From: Dehalococcoidales bacterium
Lineage (GTDB): Bacteria; Chloroflexota; Dehalococcoidia; Dehalococcoidales; Fen-1064
Direction: 5' to 3'
NCBI GenBank assembly: GCA_030667735.1
Contig: DAOUVG010000020.1
Span: 1-12,502 of the forward strand
Length of the DNA: 12,502 bases
Positions 1 to 6,251 of this stretch are shown piece by piece (the first letter of the stretch is position 1; the number at the start of each line of letters is the position of its first letter). The notes below the pieces were generated by a model. It was not told where the DNA came from. It was given only the letters and a program-made list of their open reading frames with translations, and ran no database searches. The position numbers were made by a program, and so were the translations under genes.

Positions 1-236
1 AAAGAACTATGGTCTATCTACCTGAAGCAACCCACCAATGGCTCAGAAGGCTCGCTTTTGAGGCAGATACCTCTCTTGCCGAGCTAATCCGGCGAGCTAT
101 TGATACCGTATACGGCGAAGATATTGCTGATATTCAAGACATGGAAGAGGAATTGGCTAAGTACCGTGCTCACCCTGAGTCAGCAATAAACCTGGAGGAA
201 TATCTGCGCCAGAGGAATGTGCGTGTATCAACTTAA
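1..236 (+). CDS. Ribbon-helix-helix antitoxin of a TA pair (5' end cut by window edge)
   Basis: Probable DNA-binding antitoxin that neutralises the toxin encoded directly downstream and represses their shared promoter. The N-terminal part (VYLPEATHQWLRRLAFEA then TSLAELIRRAI) matches the CopG/RHH pattern: a short beta strand followed by two helices. The C-terminal half is acidic and charged, as expected for the toxin-binding tail. The first ATG is at 9, but the frame is open to the left edge and the codons before it read Arg-Thr. Proteins of this family usually begin a few residues before 'RTMVYLP', so the true start is probably outside the window and the gene is partial here. The stop (234-236) overlaps the start of the toxin gene, the usual translational coupling of TA pairs. 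The region is more AT-rich than the genes to the right. Family call is by pattern only. Confidence 0.72.
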   Translation, partial: RTMVYLPEATHQWLRRLAFEADTSLAELIRRAIDTVYGEDIADIQDMEEELAKYRAHPESAINLEEYLRQRNVRVST

Positions 237-498
237 GTTAACCTCCCGTGCGCAGCGCGAGCTGGATAATCTTCCTGCTCAAGACCTGGCACGTATAGTA
301 GCTGCCTTACAACAGCTTGGAGGTGACTCCAGACTTTTCGGGAGTAAAAAATTAAGAGCTTCCATATACAGAATCAAGATGGGGAACTGGCGGATAATCT
401 ATGCTGTTATTGATAAGGACAATCTAATAATTATTGGCAATATAGCCAGACGTTCAAAGGATACATACCAGGGAATGGGGAATCTATTCACCCCTTAG
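217..498 (+). CDS. RelE/ParE-family toxin
   Basis: Small basic protein (about 91-93 aa) of the RelE/ParE superfamily, whose members are ribosome-dependent mRNA interferases or gyrase poisons; which one applies cannot be decided here. What is seen: the opening YQLKLTSRAQRELDNLP, the middle segment LRASIYRIKMGNWRIIYAV and the ending IIIGNIARRSKDTY. These are the usual strand-helix-helix-sheet signature with a central 'YRIKxGxWRIIY'. ATG 217 has its only near purine-rich stretch (211-216) touching it. The in-frame GTG at 223 is 5-7 nt from AGAGGA and gives the family-typical N-terminus (M)YQLKLT, so 223 may be the real start. The gene overlaps the antitoxin by 14-20 nt. rarA starts 12 nt after its stop, so the three genes could be cotranscribed. 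Confidence 0.78.
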   Translation: MCVYQLKLTSRAQRELDNLPAQDLARIVAALQQLGGDSRLFGSKKLRASIYRIKMGNWRIIYAVIDKDNLIIIGNIARRSKDTYQGMGNLFTP

Positions 499-510
499 AG
501 GAAGCCAATC

Positions 511-2562
511 ATGGATATGTTCGAACAGAAGTCTGAAGATCAGAAGAAGAAGGAGGCGCCTCTGGCCGCCCGGATGAGGCCGTCCAGTCTCCACGTATTT
601 GTCGGGCAGGAGCACCTGGTAGGCAAGGGACACGTGCTCAGGACTGCTATTGAGTCCGGCCGGATTCCCTCCATTATTCTCTGGGGTCCGCCGGGCAGTG
701 GCAAGACTACCCTGGCCAGTATCATTGCCAACTCCACCGATTCCCATTTCAGCGCGGTGAGTGCCGTCAGTGCCGGTGTCGCCGACCTGCGCCGTATTAT
801 TGAAGAGGCCAGGGAGCGACGCGGACTCTACCAGCGAAGGACCATCCTGTTCATCGATGAGATTCATCGTTTCAATAAGGCGCAGCAGGATACCGTGCTG
901 CCATATGTAGAGGACGGTACCGTCACCCTGATAGGCGCTACCACTGAAAATCCCTCATTCGAGGTCATTGCGCCACTGCTATCGCGGTGCCAGTTGCTGA
1001 CGCTCAACCCTCTCGGCGAAGACGAAATCCGCATCATTGTCCTCAGGGCATTGAAGGACCGGCTTAATGGTCTCGGTCATATAGACGTCGAGCTTGAAGA
1101 CGAGGCTATGCTCCACCTGGTGATGATGTCAGACCACGACGCCCGGATTGCCCTCAATGCCCTGGAACTAGCCGTTATGACGACACCACCGGATGCTGAC
1201 GGGAAACGCACTATTACTCTGCAGGTGGTCGAGGACGCCGTGCAGCAGCGGGCACTGGTCTACGACAAGTCCGGTGAACAGCACTACGATATTATTTCGG
1301 CGCTGCATAAGTCGATGCGCGGTTCCGACCCGGATGCTTCTCTCTACTGGCTGGGCAGGATGCTTGAGGGAGGAGAGGGACCACTCTACGTTGCCCGTCG
1401 TCTGGTACGGTTTGCCTCGGAGGACGTTGGTATGGCAGACCCGCAGGCGCTGGTGGTTGCCATGGCCGCCCAGCAGGCAGTGCACTTCATCGGTATGCCG
1501 GAAGGTAGTCTTGCCCTTGCCGAGGCGGTAGTCTACCTGGCTACTGCCCCCAAGAGCAACTCCCTCTACCGGGCTTATGGTGCCGTGCAGGCACAGATAC
1601 AGCAGGGACCCAACGACCCCGTGCCGCTTCACCTGCGGAACGCGGTGACATCGCTGATGAGGGAGGTCGGCTACGGTAAGGGATACAAGTATGCCCATGA
1701 CCACCCGGAGCACTTCGTTAAGCAGCAGAATCTGCCGGATTCACTTCAGGGAAAGCGCTTCTACACCCCTGGTGACCAGGGCTATGAGAAAGAGGTGGCT
1801 GCCCGACTCAAGGAGTGGTGGGCTGAGGTGAAAGAGCAGGGGCAGGAAAACGAAAGGAGTGAGAAAGTGAAGTCCATCCATGTGGAAATTCCCTGTGGAG
1901 ATATCACTCTTGAAGGCGAATGGCACCTGCCTGAAAGGGAGAACCTGTCGGGACGACAGGCCCTGTCCTCCGGACAGGCTCTGTTCCCAGCGGTAGTCGT
2001 TTGCCATCCACACTCGCTGTATGGTGGTAACATGTATAATGGTGTGGTCGTTACCATCTGTGAGGCATTGAGCCGGCAGGGGATAGCCGCCCTACGTTTC
2101 AACTTCCGTGGAGTGGGTAGCAGCGGCGGTCAGTTCGGTGGCGGAGTCAATGAGAGGAAGGATGTCCGTGCAGCCCTGGAGTTTCTCTTCAGCGCAGCCG
2201 ATGTGGACCAGGAGAGAATCGGACTGGCCGGGTACTCTTTCGGTGGCGGTGTTGCTCTACCGGTTGCACTTGAGGAAGAGCGTGTCGCCTGTCTTACCCT
2301 GGTGTCACCGGCACTGACTGACAACGGGTGGGTAGAACTGGAGAAACTCACCAGACCGAAGCTGATTATCGTGGGTGGTATCGACTCGGTAATCCAGATG
2401 GACCACTTCCAGCAGTATCTCAAGGCGGCTCGTCACCCCACCGAGTACCATGTCGTACCGGGGGCGGACCATTTCTGGAGCGCTCATGAAGACGAGATGG
2501 TCGGCGAAGTGGTCGCCTTCTTTGCCGCCAGATTCGCCGTAAACGTTTCGGAAGAGAGCTGA
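511..2562 (+). CDS. rarA: RarA/MgsA AAA+ ATPase fused to an alpha/beta hydrolase
   Basis: 683 aa. Residues 1 to about 445 are a full replication-associated recombination protein A, a AAA+ clamp-loader-like ATPase acting at stalled replication forks and single-stranded gaps. Walker A GPPGSGKTT is at 59-67, Walker B ILFIDEIHR at 112-120, sensor 1 IGATTENPSF at 141-150 and the arginine-finger segment LLSRC at 156-160. The C-terminal helical tetramerisation region continues to 'YEKEVAARLKEWWAE'. Normal RarA proteins end about here (roughly 430-450 aa). Residues 453-683 are a complete alpha/beta hydrolase of the dienelactone hydrolase/COG2945 type: CHPH then GG, FNFRGVGSSGG, nucleophile elbow GYSFGG (Ser576), probable acid Asp625 and GADHFW (His654). 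There is no stop between the halves. AGAGGA lies 8 nt before ATG 511. An internal Shine-Dalgarno and GTG at 1867 could give a separate hydrolase. The hydrolase substrate is unknown. Confidence 0.92.
   Translation: MDMFEQKSEDQKKKEAPLAARMRPSSLHVFVGQEHLVGKGHVLRTAIESGRIPSIILWGPPGSGKTTLASIIANSTDSHFSAVSAVSAGVADLRRIIEEARERRGLYQRRTILFIDEIHRFNKAQQDTVLPYVEDGTVTLIGATTENPSFEVIAPLLSRCQLLTLNPLGEDEIRIIVLRALKDRLNGLGHIDVELEDEAMLHLVMMSDHDARIALNALELAVMTTPPDADGKRTITLQVVEDAVQQRALVYDKSGEQHYDIISALHKSMRGSDPDASLYWLGRMLEGGEGPLYVARRLVRFASEDVGMADPQALVVAMAAQQAVHFIGMPEGSLALAEAVVYLATAPKSNSLYRAYGAVQAQIQQGPNDPVPLHLRNAVTSLMREVGYGKGYKYAHDHPEHFVKQQNLPDSLQGKRFYTPGDQGYEKEVAARLKEWWAEVKEQGQENERSEKVKSIHVEIPCGDITLEGEWHLPERENLSGRQALSSGQALFPAVVVCHPHSLYGGNMYNGVVVTICEALSRQGIAALRFNFRGVGSSGGQFGGGVNERKDVRAALEFLFSAADVDQERIGLAGYSFGGGVALPVALEEERVACLTLVSPALTDNGWVELEKLTRPKLIIVGGIDSVIQMDHFQQYLKAARHPTEYHVVPGADHFWSAHEDEMVGEVVAFFAARFAVNVSEES
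1853..1869 (+). promoter_or_regulatory. Internal Shine-Dalgarno and GTG at the rarA/hydrolase junction
   Basis: AAAGGAG at 1853-1859 is followed 7 nt later by GTG at 1867-1869. This GTG is in frame and is codon 453, exactly where the alpha/beta hydrolase domain begins (V/M-KSIHVEIP). This is a complete ribosome-binding site of better quality than that of several stand-alone genes in the window. It suggests the hydrolase was, or still is, translated as its own 231-residue protein in addition to the fusion. A TGA (1860-1862) in another frame overlaps the site, as it would in an ancestral two-gene arrangement fused by an indel. The motif is seen; its use is inferred. Confidence 0.5.
1944..1978 (+). 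repeat. Two tandem 17-bp palindromes inside the hydrolase coding sequence
   Basis: 1944-1960 is a perfect 7-bp inverted repeat CCTGTCG/CGACAGG with a 3-nt loop (GGA). 1962-1978 is a second perfect one, CCTGTCC/GGACAGG, with loop TCC. The two units repeat with an 18-bp period (six codons), so the reading frame is kept, and they encode the similar peptides LSGRQA and LSSGQA (residues 479-490). They fall in the loop before the VVVCHPH strand of the hydrolase, where extra residues should be tolerated. This looks like a small palindromic element inserted and duplicated within a gene. Confidence 0.75.
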
Positions 2563-2617
2563 AGGGTCTGTTTCGCGGTGAACAGGTGTATGTGTGTTAT
2601 ATTCGGGAGGTCCTGAC

Positions 2618-4957
2618 ATGGCGTTAACGCCGGAACAGCTCAAGAAGCGTGGGCTGCCTAAAATTAAGGGAAGGGTATGGGCAGACGGTCTTCACAAGTC
2701 CGTATCCGTGATTCGTGACCACTGGGGATGCCCTCACATCACGGCGAGCAATGAGAATGATGTCTGGTTTGCCCAGGGCTTTTGCCATGCCCAGGACAGG
2801 CTGTGGCAGATGGAGCGAACACGGCGCTTTGCCCGGGGAACGCTTTCGGAGATACTTGGTGAGCCTCTGATACGAGTTGACCGGTACTACCGTCGACTTG
2901 GTATACAGCGTGTCGCTGAGCGTGATTTCCCCCAGCTAAATCAGGAAGCGCAGGACATTCTCCAGGCGTTCAGCGATGGTGTCAATGCGGCAATTGCTTC
3001 GATGCGACAGTTACCGCCGGAGTTTGCCGTCCTGGACATGGAGCCGGAACCCTGGTCTCCCAGTGACAGCATTGCCCTCTGGAAAGTCATTTTCCTCACC
3101 CAGACCTCTGATTTCAATATCAAGCTTCTCCGTGCCGCGATTGCGCGTGAACTTGGACCGGAAGCGGCAGTCCTTCTTGAACCGGACGTACCAGGGGAAT
3201 CGCCGGTGGTGTGTCCTCCCGGCAGCACGGGAAAGGGATTGGGGATAGAACTGACCGAGATGAGTGCCCTGGCCGCGGAACTGGCACCGATTTCTTCACC
3301 GGAAGGCGGCTCAAACAATTGGGCGGTAGATGGCAGCCTGAGTGCTTCGGGGAAACCGCTCCTTGCCGGTGACCCGCACGCCGTCATTCAGACCGCACCC
3401 GTGTGGTACATAAACCACCTGAGGACGCCGGAGTGGGAAATGACCGGTGTGAGTACTCCCGGCGTGCCCGGTATGTTTCTCTACGGGCACAACGGCCATG
3501 TCGGTTGGACAGTGACCAATGCACTGGCGGATATCGCCGACCTGTTCGTGGAGCGTTTTGACGAAAGCGGGCGGAAATACCTGTACCGGGGCCGGTGGCT
3601 CGAAGCAGAGATACGGCACGAAGAAATCCGGGTCAAAGGGCGCAGTGAACCGGTGGTCGAGGACATACCGGTCACGGTGCACGGCCCGCTGATAAGCGGA
3701 GGGCCTCTTGAATCCGGAGTACCGCTCGCCTGGCAGTGGACGGCTCACGGAGTGGTCAGCACTTTCGAGTGTATCCCGGGAATGGCCCGGGCAAAGGATG
3801 TCGACGATTTCCGCGAGTCCCAGCGCAACTGGGCCGGCCCACCGATGAACCGGATAACGGCTGACGATTCCGGCAATATCGACTACCAGCTCATCGGTGA
3901 TATACCGGTACGCGCTCACGGCGGGGCTAACGCCGTGCCTGCGCCAGGGTGGACCGGAGAATATGACTGGACTGGATTCATACCATTTGAGGAACTGCCC
4001 CGGGCGAAAAACCCTGACCGTCATTTCATTGCCAGTGCTAATAACCGGGTCGTTCCTGCCGGGTACAAGTATCACGTGAATGTGCCCACCATTACCTACC
4101 GGGCGTGGCGTGTGGAAGATATGCTGCGTGGTAAAAACAGCTTCACAATAAAGGACTTCATGGTCATCCAGGGCGACCGCTATTGCCGACCGGCGGCAGA
4201 CATTGTCCGGATGCTGGGGAAAACGGAGCCGATAGCCGAGCTTCGGGCTACTGTGGAACTGCTGCAATCATGGGACTGCGTACTGTCGCCGGATGCACCT
4301 GCATCTGCCGTGTATGAGGTCTTCATGCAGAAGCTCCTGGCGCGCGTTTTCTCTTGTCTCACCGGATTTCCGGGTGCGGCTATCGCACTTGACCGCTGGC
4401 AGAGCTGTTACCTGCCCCGACTCCTCCGTCAGATGGAAGAAGACGACCGTTCCATCCTGGAACTGAACGAGGTCACGCGGGGGATGACGTGGCAGTATGT
4501 GATGCAGGAATCGCTCAGGGAGGCGCAGGACTTTCTCACTGAGAACCAGGGAGCCGATTCTGCAGAGTGGAACTGGGGCAAACTGCACCGGCAGACATTT
4601 ATTCACAACCTGGGACGGACACCGACACATGATGAAGCCTTCAACATCCCGCCGGTTGGTATCGGTGGCGATGGCACCACGGTGTTCAATGCCGCACCGG
4701 GTTACCGGACGGGCTTTGCCACCAATATGGGTGTATCGTTCCGCATGATAGTGGATTTCGCCGACGTTGACAGCGCGGTGTGGATACTGCCACCGGGACA
4801 GTCGGGGCATCCCGGCAGTCCGCACTATAACGACAATATCCAGTCCTGGCTTAATCTTGAGTACCGCCCGATGCTCTGGAACTGGGACCGCATCAGGGAG
4901 AACCAGGAAGGTACGCTGTGGCTCCTGCCGGTGAAAAGGGAGGAGGACGAAAGCTAG
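2618..4957 (+). CDS. Penicillin acylase-family N-terminal-nucleophile hydrolase
   Basis: 779-aa member of the penicillin G amidase/acyl-homoserine-lactone acylase family, which hydrolyses amide bonds after self-cleaving a precursor into alpha and beta chains. The alpha part shows the typical VIRDHWGCPHITASNENDVW then AQGFCHAQDRLWQMERTRR opening. Expected autocleavage and catalytic residue is Ser232 in GGSNNWAVDG. After it come AGDPHA, LYGHNGHVGWT and SANNRV (Asn475-Asn476), matching the beta-chain active-site region. ATG 2618 is preferred over an upstream in-frame GTG (2594) because GGGAGG ends 7 nt before it. No signal peptide or transmembrane segment is visible, although many relatives are periplasmic or exported, so this one appears cytoplasmic. 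It begins 55 nt after rarA and may be cotranscribed. The substrate (beta-lactam, AHL or another acyl amide) cannot be told from the sequence. Confidence 0.92.
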   Translation: MALTPEQLKKRGLPKIKGRVWADGLHKSVSVIRDHWGCPHITASNENDVWFAQGFCHAQDRLWQMERTRRFARGTLSEILGEPLIRVDRYYRRLGIQRVAERDFPQLNQEAQDILQAFSDGVNAAIASMRQLPPEFAVLDMEPEPWSPSDSIALWKVIFLTQTSDFNIKLLRAAIARELGPEAAVLLEPDVPGESPVVCPPGSTGKGLGIELTEMSALAAELAPISSPEGGSNNWAVDGSLSASGKPLLAGDPHAVIQTAPVWYINHLRTPEWEMTGVSTPGVPGMFLYGHNGHVGWTVTNALADIADLFVERFDESGRKYLYRGRWLEAEIRHEEIRVKGRSEPVVEDIPVTVHGPLISGGPLESGVPLAWQWTAHGVVSTFECIPGMARAKDVDDFRESQRNWAGPPMNRITADDSGNIDYQLIGDIPVRAHGGANAVPAPGWTGEYDWTGFIPFEELPRAKNPDRHFIASANNRVVPAGYKYHVNVPTITYRAWRVEDMLRGKNSFTIKDFMVIQGDRYCRPAADIVRMLGKTEPIAELRATVELLQSWDCVLSPDAPASAVYEVFMQKLLARVFSCLTGFPGAAIALDRWQSCYLPRLLRQMEEDDRSILELNEVTRGMTWQYVMQESLREAQDFLTENQGADSAEWNWGKLHRQTFIHNLGRTPTHDEAFNIPPVGIGGDGTTVFNAAPGYRTGFATNMGVSFRMIVDFADVDSAVWILPPGQSGHPGSPHYNDNIQSWLNLEYRPMLWNWDRIRENQEGTLWLLPVKREEDES

Positions 4958-4998
4958 AGGCCGGCTCCTGCATCATCGGGTTGTTCTGCCTGAGCGGG

Positions 4999-5691
4999 CT
5001 ATGACAAGTTCTTGCCTATTCGTTCAAGCTCTACTCTGGCTTCATCGGGGAAATCGGTGATTATGCCATCGATGTCCATCTCAATCCCGGCACGTACCTG
5101 CGCTATGTCGGCGAAGCCCCACACAAAAACGGGCAGGTCAGCGGCATGGGCCTGTCTGACCAGGTCGTCGGTGACGTAGGGACACATCACGATAGTCATG
5201 TCCGAATGCGTTTCCCTGGCCAGTGCGATGTGGTCTCTGAGTGGGGTACCGGTGATAACGCCCCGAAGGATGTCAGGGGCCAGACTGGACATCTCCAGCA
5301 CGATATCCCTGTTGAATGAGGTCAGGAATATATCGTCCGGCAGCATGCCTGCTTGCAGGATATCAAGGAATCGGGTCAGAGAGTCTACCCGCTTGACTTC
5401 GACGTTCAGCCTGACCCGGTCGTGGCACAGGTCCAGGGTTTCTTCGAGGGTCGGTATTCGGAACCGGTCACGAAGCCGGGTCTCCTTGATTTCGGATAGT
5501 GACAGATGGCCTATGTCCCTGCCGGACAACTCGGCGTCGTGGAATATAACGAAATGGCCGTCGGCGGTCTCCCGAACGTCACACTCTATGGCATCGACCG
5601 GTATCCGGATGGCAGCTTCAAAAGCCTCCAGGGTATTGTCCGGGAAATCCCTGGTAAAGCCCCGATGGGCTATGTTGAGGACGTGCTTCAT
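4999..5691 (-). CDS. Glycerophosphodiester phosphodiesterase
   Basis: 230-aa GDPD-family enzyme that hydrolyses glycerophosphodiesters to glycerol-3-phosphate and an alcohol, a lipid-turnover and phosphate-scavenging role. TIM-barrel signatures in order: IAHRG (His9, Arg10), DNTLEAFEAA, AIECDVRET (Glu36, Asp38), VIFHDAEL (His51), IPTLEETL, LNVEVK (Glu98, Lys100), and the C-terminal VFVWGF then DIDGIITDFPDEA. All expected metal-binding and catalytic residues are present. The frame opens ten codons earlier (5721). The ATG at 5691 is chosen because AGGAGGAGG precedes it at good spacing and because the family normally starts a few residues before the HRG. There is no signal peptide, so it is probably cytoplasmic. 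It follows the cyclotransferase-like gene by 36 nt on the same strand and converges on the penicillin acylase gene with a 41-nt gap, in which I see no clear terminator. Confidence 0.93.
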   Translation of the reverse strand: MKHVLNIAHRGFTRDFPDNTLEAFEAAIRIPVDAIECDVRETADGHFVIFHDAELSGRDIGHLSLSEIKETRLRDRFRIPTLEETLDLCHDRVRLNVEVKRVDSLTRFLDILQAGMLPDDIFLTSFNRDIVLEMSSLAPDILRGVITGTPLRDHIALARETHSDMTIVMCPYVTDDLVRQAHAADLPVFVWGFADIAQVRAGIEMDIDGIITDFPDEARVELERIGKNLS

Positions 5692-5727
5692 GAGTTTGCC
5701 CTCCTCCTGGCGTGGCGGCACCGTCGG

Positions 5728-6129
5728 TCAGGTAATCTCCCAGTCGTGATAGCCCTGCTGGATTACTGCCAGGTACTCCCGCGAGGGTTGTGTCTCCTCC
5801 GACTGCTCCCGCTTGATATAGCTGACTGCCCGGACGGCCTCACCGTCCTCGTTGATTACCAGCACGTTTATATGGTCAGAGACGGTGGGGTAACCTTCGT
5901 GTTTGTCCAGTCGTTTCAGGCATAGCTCTGATATTTCGTAGACCGCCCCCGGGACCTTTTCCCCCTGGAAGGGTTTGATACTGGCGGTCCCACTCCGCCA
6001 CTGTCTTGACCAGCCGGTGAATATCAGCTTGTAGTTGGGTAATACGGCGCGAAACCTGGGCTGGTTGTCAGAACAGCGCTCCGCCATCTGCTTTCGACTC
6101 AGATTGCTGGCATAAGCAAAGTAGTACAT
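5728..6129 (-). CDS. Gamma-glutamylcyclotransferase-like (AIG2/GGCT fold) protein
   Basis: 133 aa, the usual length for the family. These proteins form 5-oxoproline from gamma-glutamyl substrates or carry out related gamma-glutamylamine chemistry. The N-terminal substrate loop is YFAYASNLSRKQMAERC, where most relatives have YGSNL, so a glycine is replaced by alanine. The central LDKHEGYP contains the expected general acid/base Glu78. GAVYEI and AVSYI strands and a C-terminal YLAVIQQGYHDWEI helix complete the fold. The start ATG has GGAGAG 7-8 nt upstream. A perfect TATAAT lies about 57 nt upstream. It is first in a likely two-gene unit with the GDPD gene. The true substrate is uncertain. Confidence 0.88.
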   Translation of the reverse strand: MYYFAYASNLSRKQMAERCSDNQPRFRAVLPNYKLIFTGWSRQWRSGTASIKPFQGEKVPGAVYEISELCLKRLDKHEGYPTVSDHINVLVINEDGEAVRAVSYIKREQSEETQPSREYLAVIQQGYHDWEIT

Positions 6130-6143
6130 ACTTACACTCTCCG

Positions 6144-6171
6144 ACCCGGTGTTCCCCAGATGCTTCCGGGT
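6144..6171 (-). other. Small inverted repeat in the leader of the cyclotransferase gene
   Basis: ACCCGG (6144-6149) and CCGGGT (6166-6171) form a perfect 6-bp stem with a 16-nt loop, between the candidate promoter and the ribosome-binding site of the minus-strand gene starting at 6129. The stem is short and has no U-tract, so a terminator is unlikely. Any regulatory role is speculative. Confidence 0.25.
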
Positions 6172-6185
6172 GAATACTGAGACAT

Positions 6186-6191
6186 ATTATA
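6186..6191 (-). promoter_or_regulatory. Candidate -10 element for the cyclotransferase/GDPD unit
   Basis: On the minus strand 6191-6186 reads TATAAT, a perfect sigma-70 -10 box in a locally AT-rich patch. It would start transcription near 6178 and leave a leader of about 50 nt before the ATG at 6129. No good -35 hexamer is seen at 16-18 nt spacing (the sequence there is G-rich). The region beyond is the flank of the integrase gene, so a -35 could have been lost by insertion. The call rests on the -10 only. Confidence 0.42.
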
Positions 6192-6251
6192 CACCATAGT
6201 GCGCCGTACCCCGTATTCCCTGTGTAGATGCTCCGGTTTCTGCCCTTGCTG

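Noticed and set aside
1168..1713. 181-codon minus-strand open frame
   Set aside because: Antisense shadow of the well-supported RarA domain; no family resemblance.
3311..4267. 318-codon minus-strand open frame
   Set aside because: Lies wholly antisense to the penicillin acylase gene, has no recognisable domain, and its composition follows the opposite-strand codon pattern of a GC-rich gene.
4958..4998. Bidirectional terminator between the convergent acylase and GDPD genes
   Set aside because: No stem with a T-run could be found in the 41-nt gap.
5198..5925. Plus-strand open frames of 183 and 139 codons
   Set aside because: Overlap the GDPD and cyclotransferase genes, which have clear catalytic motifs on the minus strand.
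6130..6251. tRNA gene as integration target
   Set aside because: No cloverleaf, T-loop consensus (GGTTCRANNC) or CCA-type end is seen on either strand beside the integrase.
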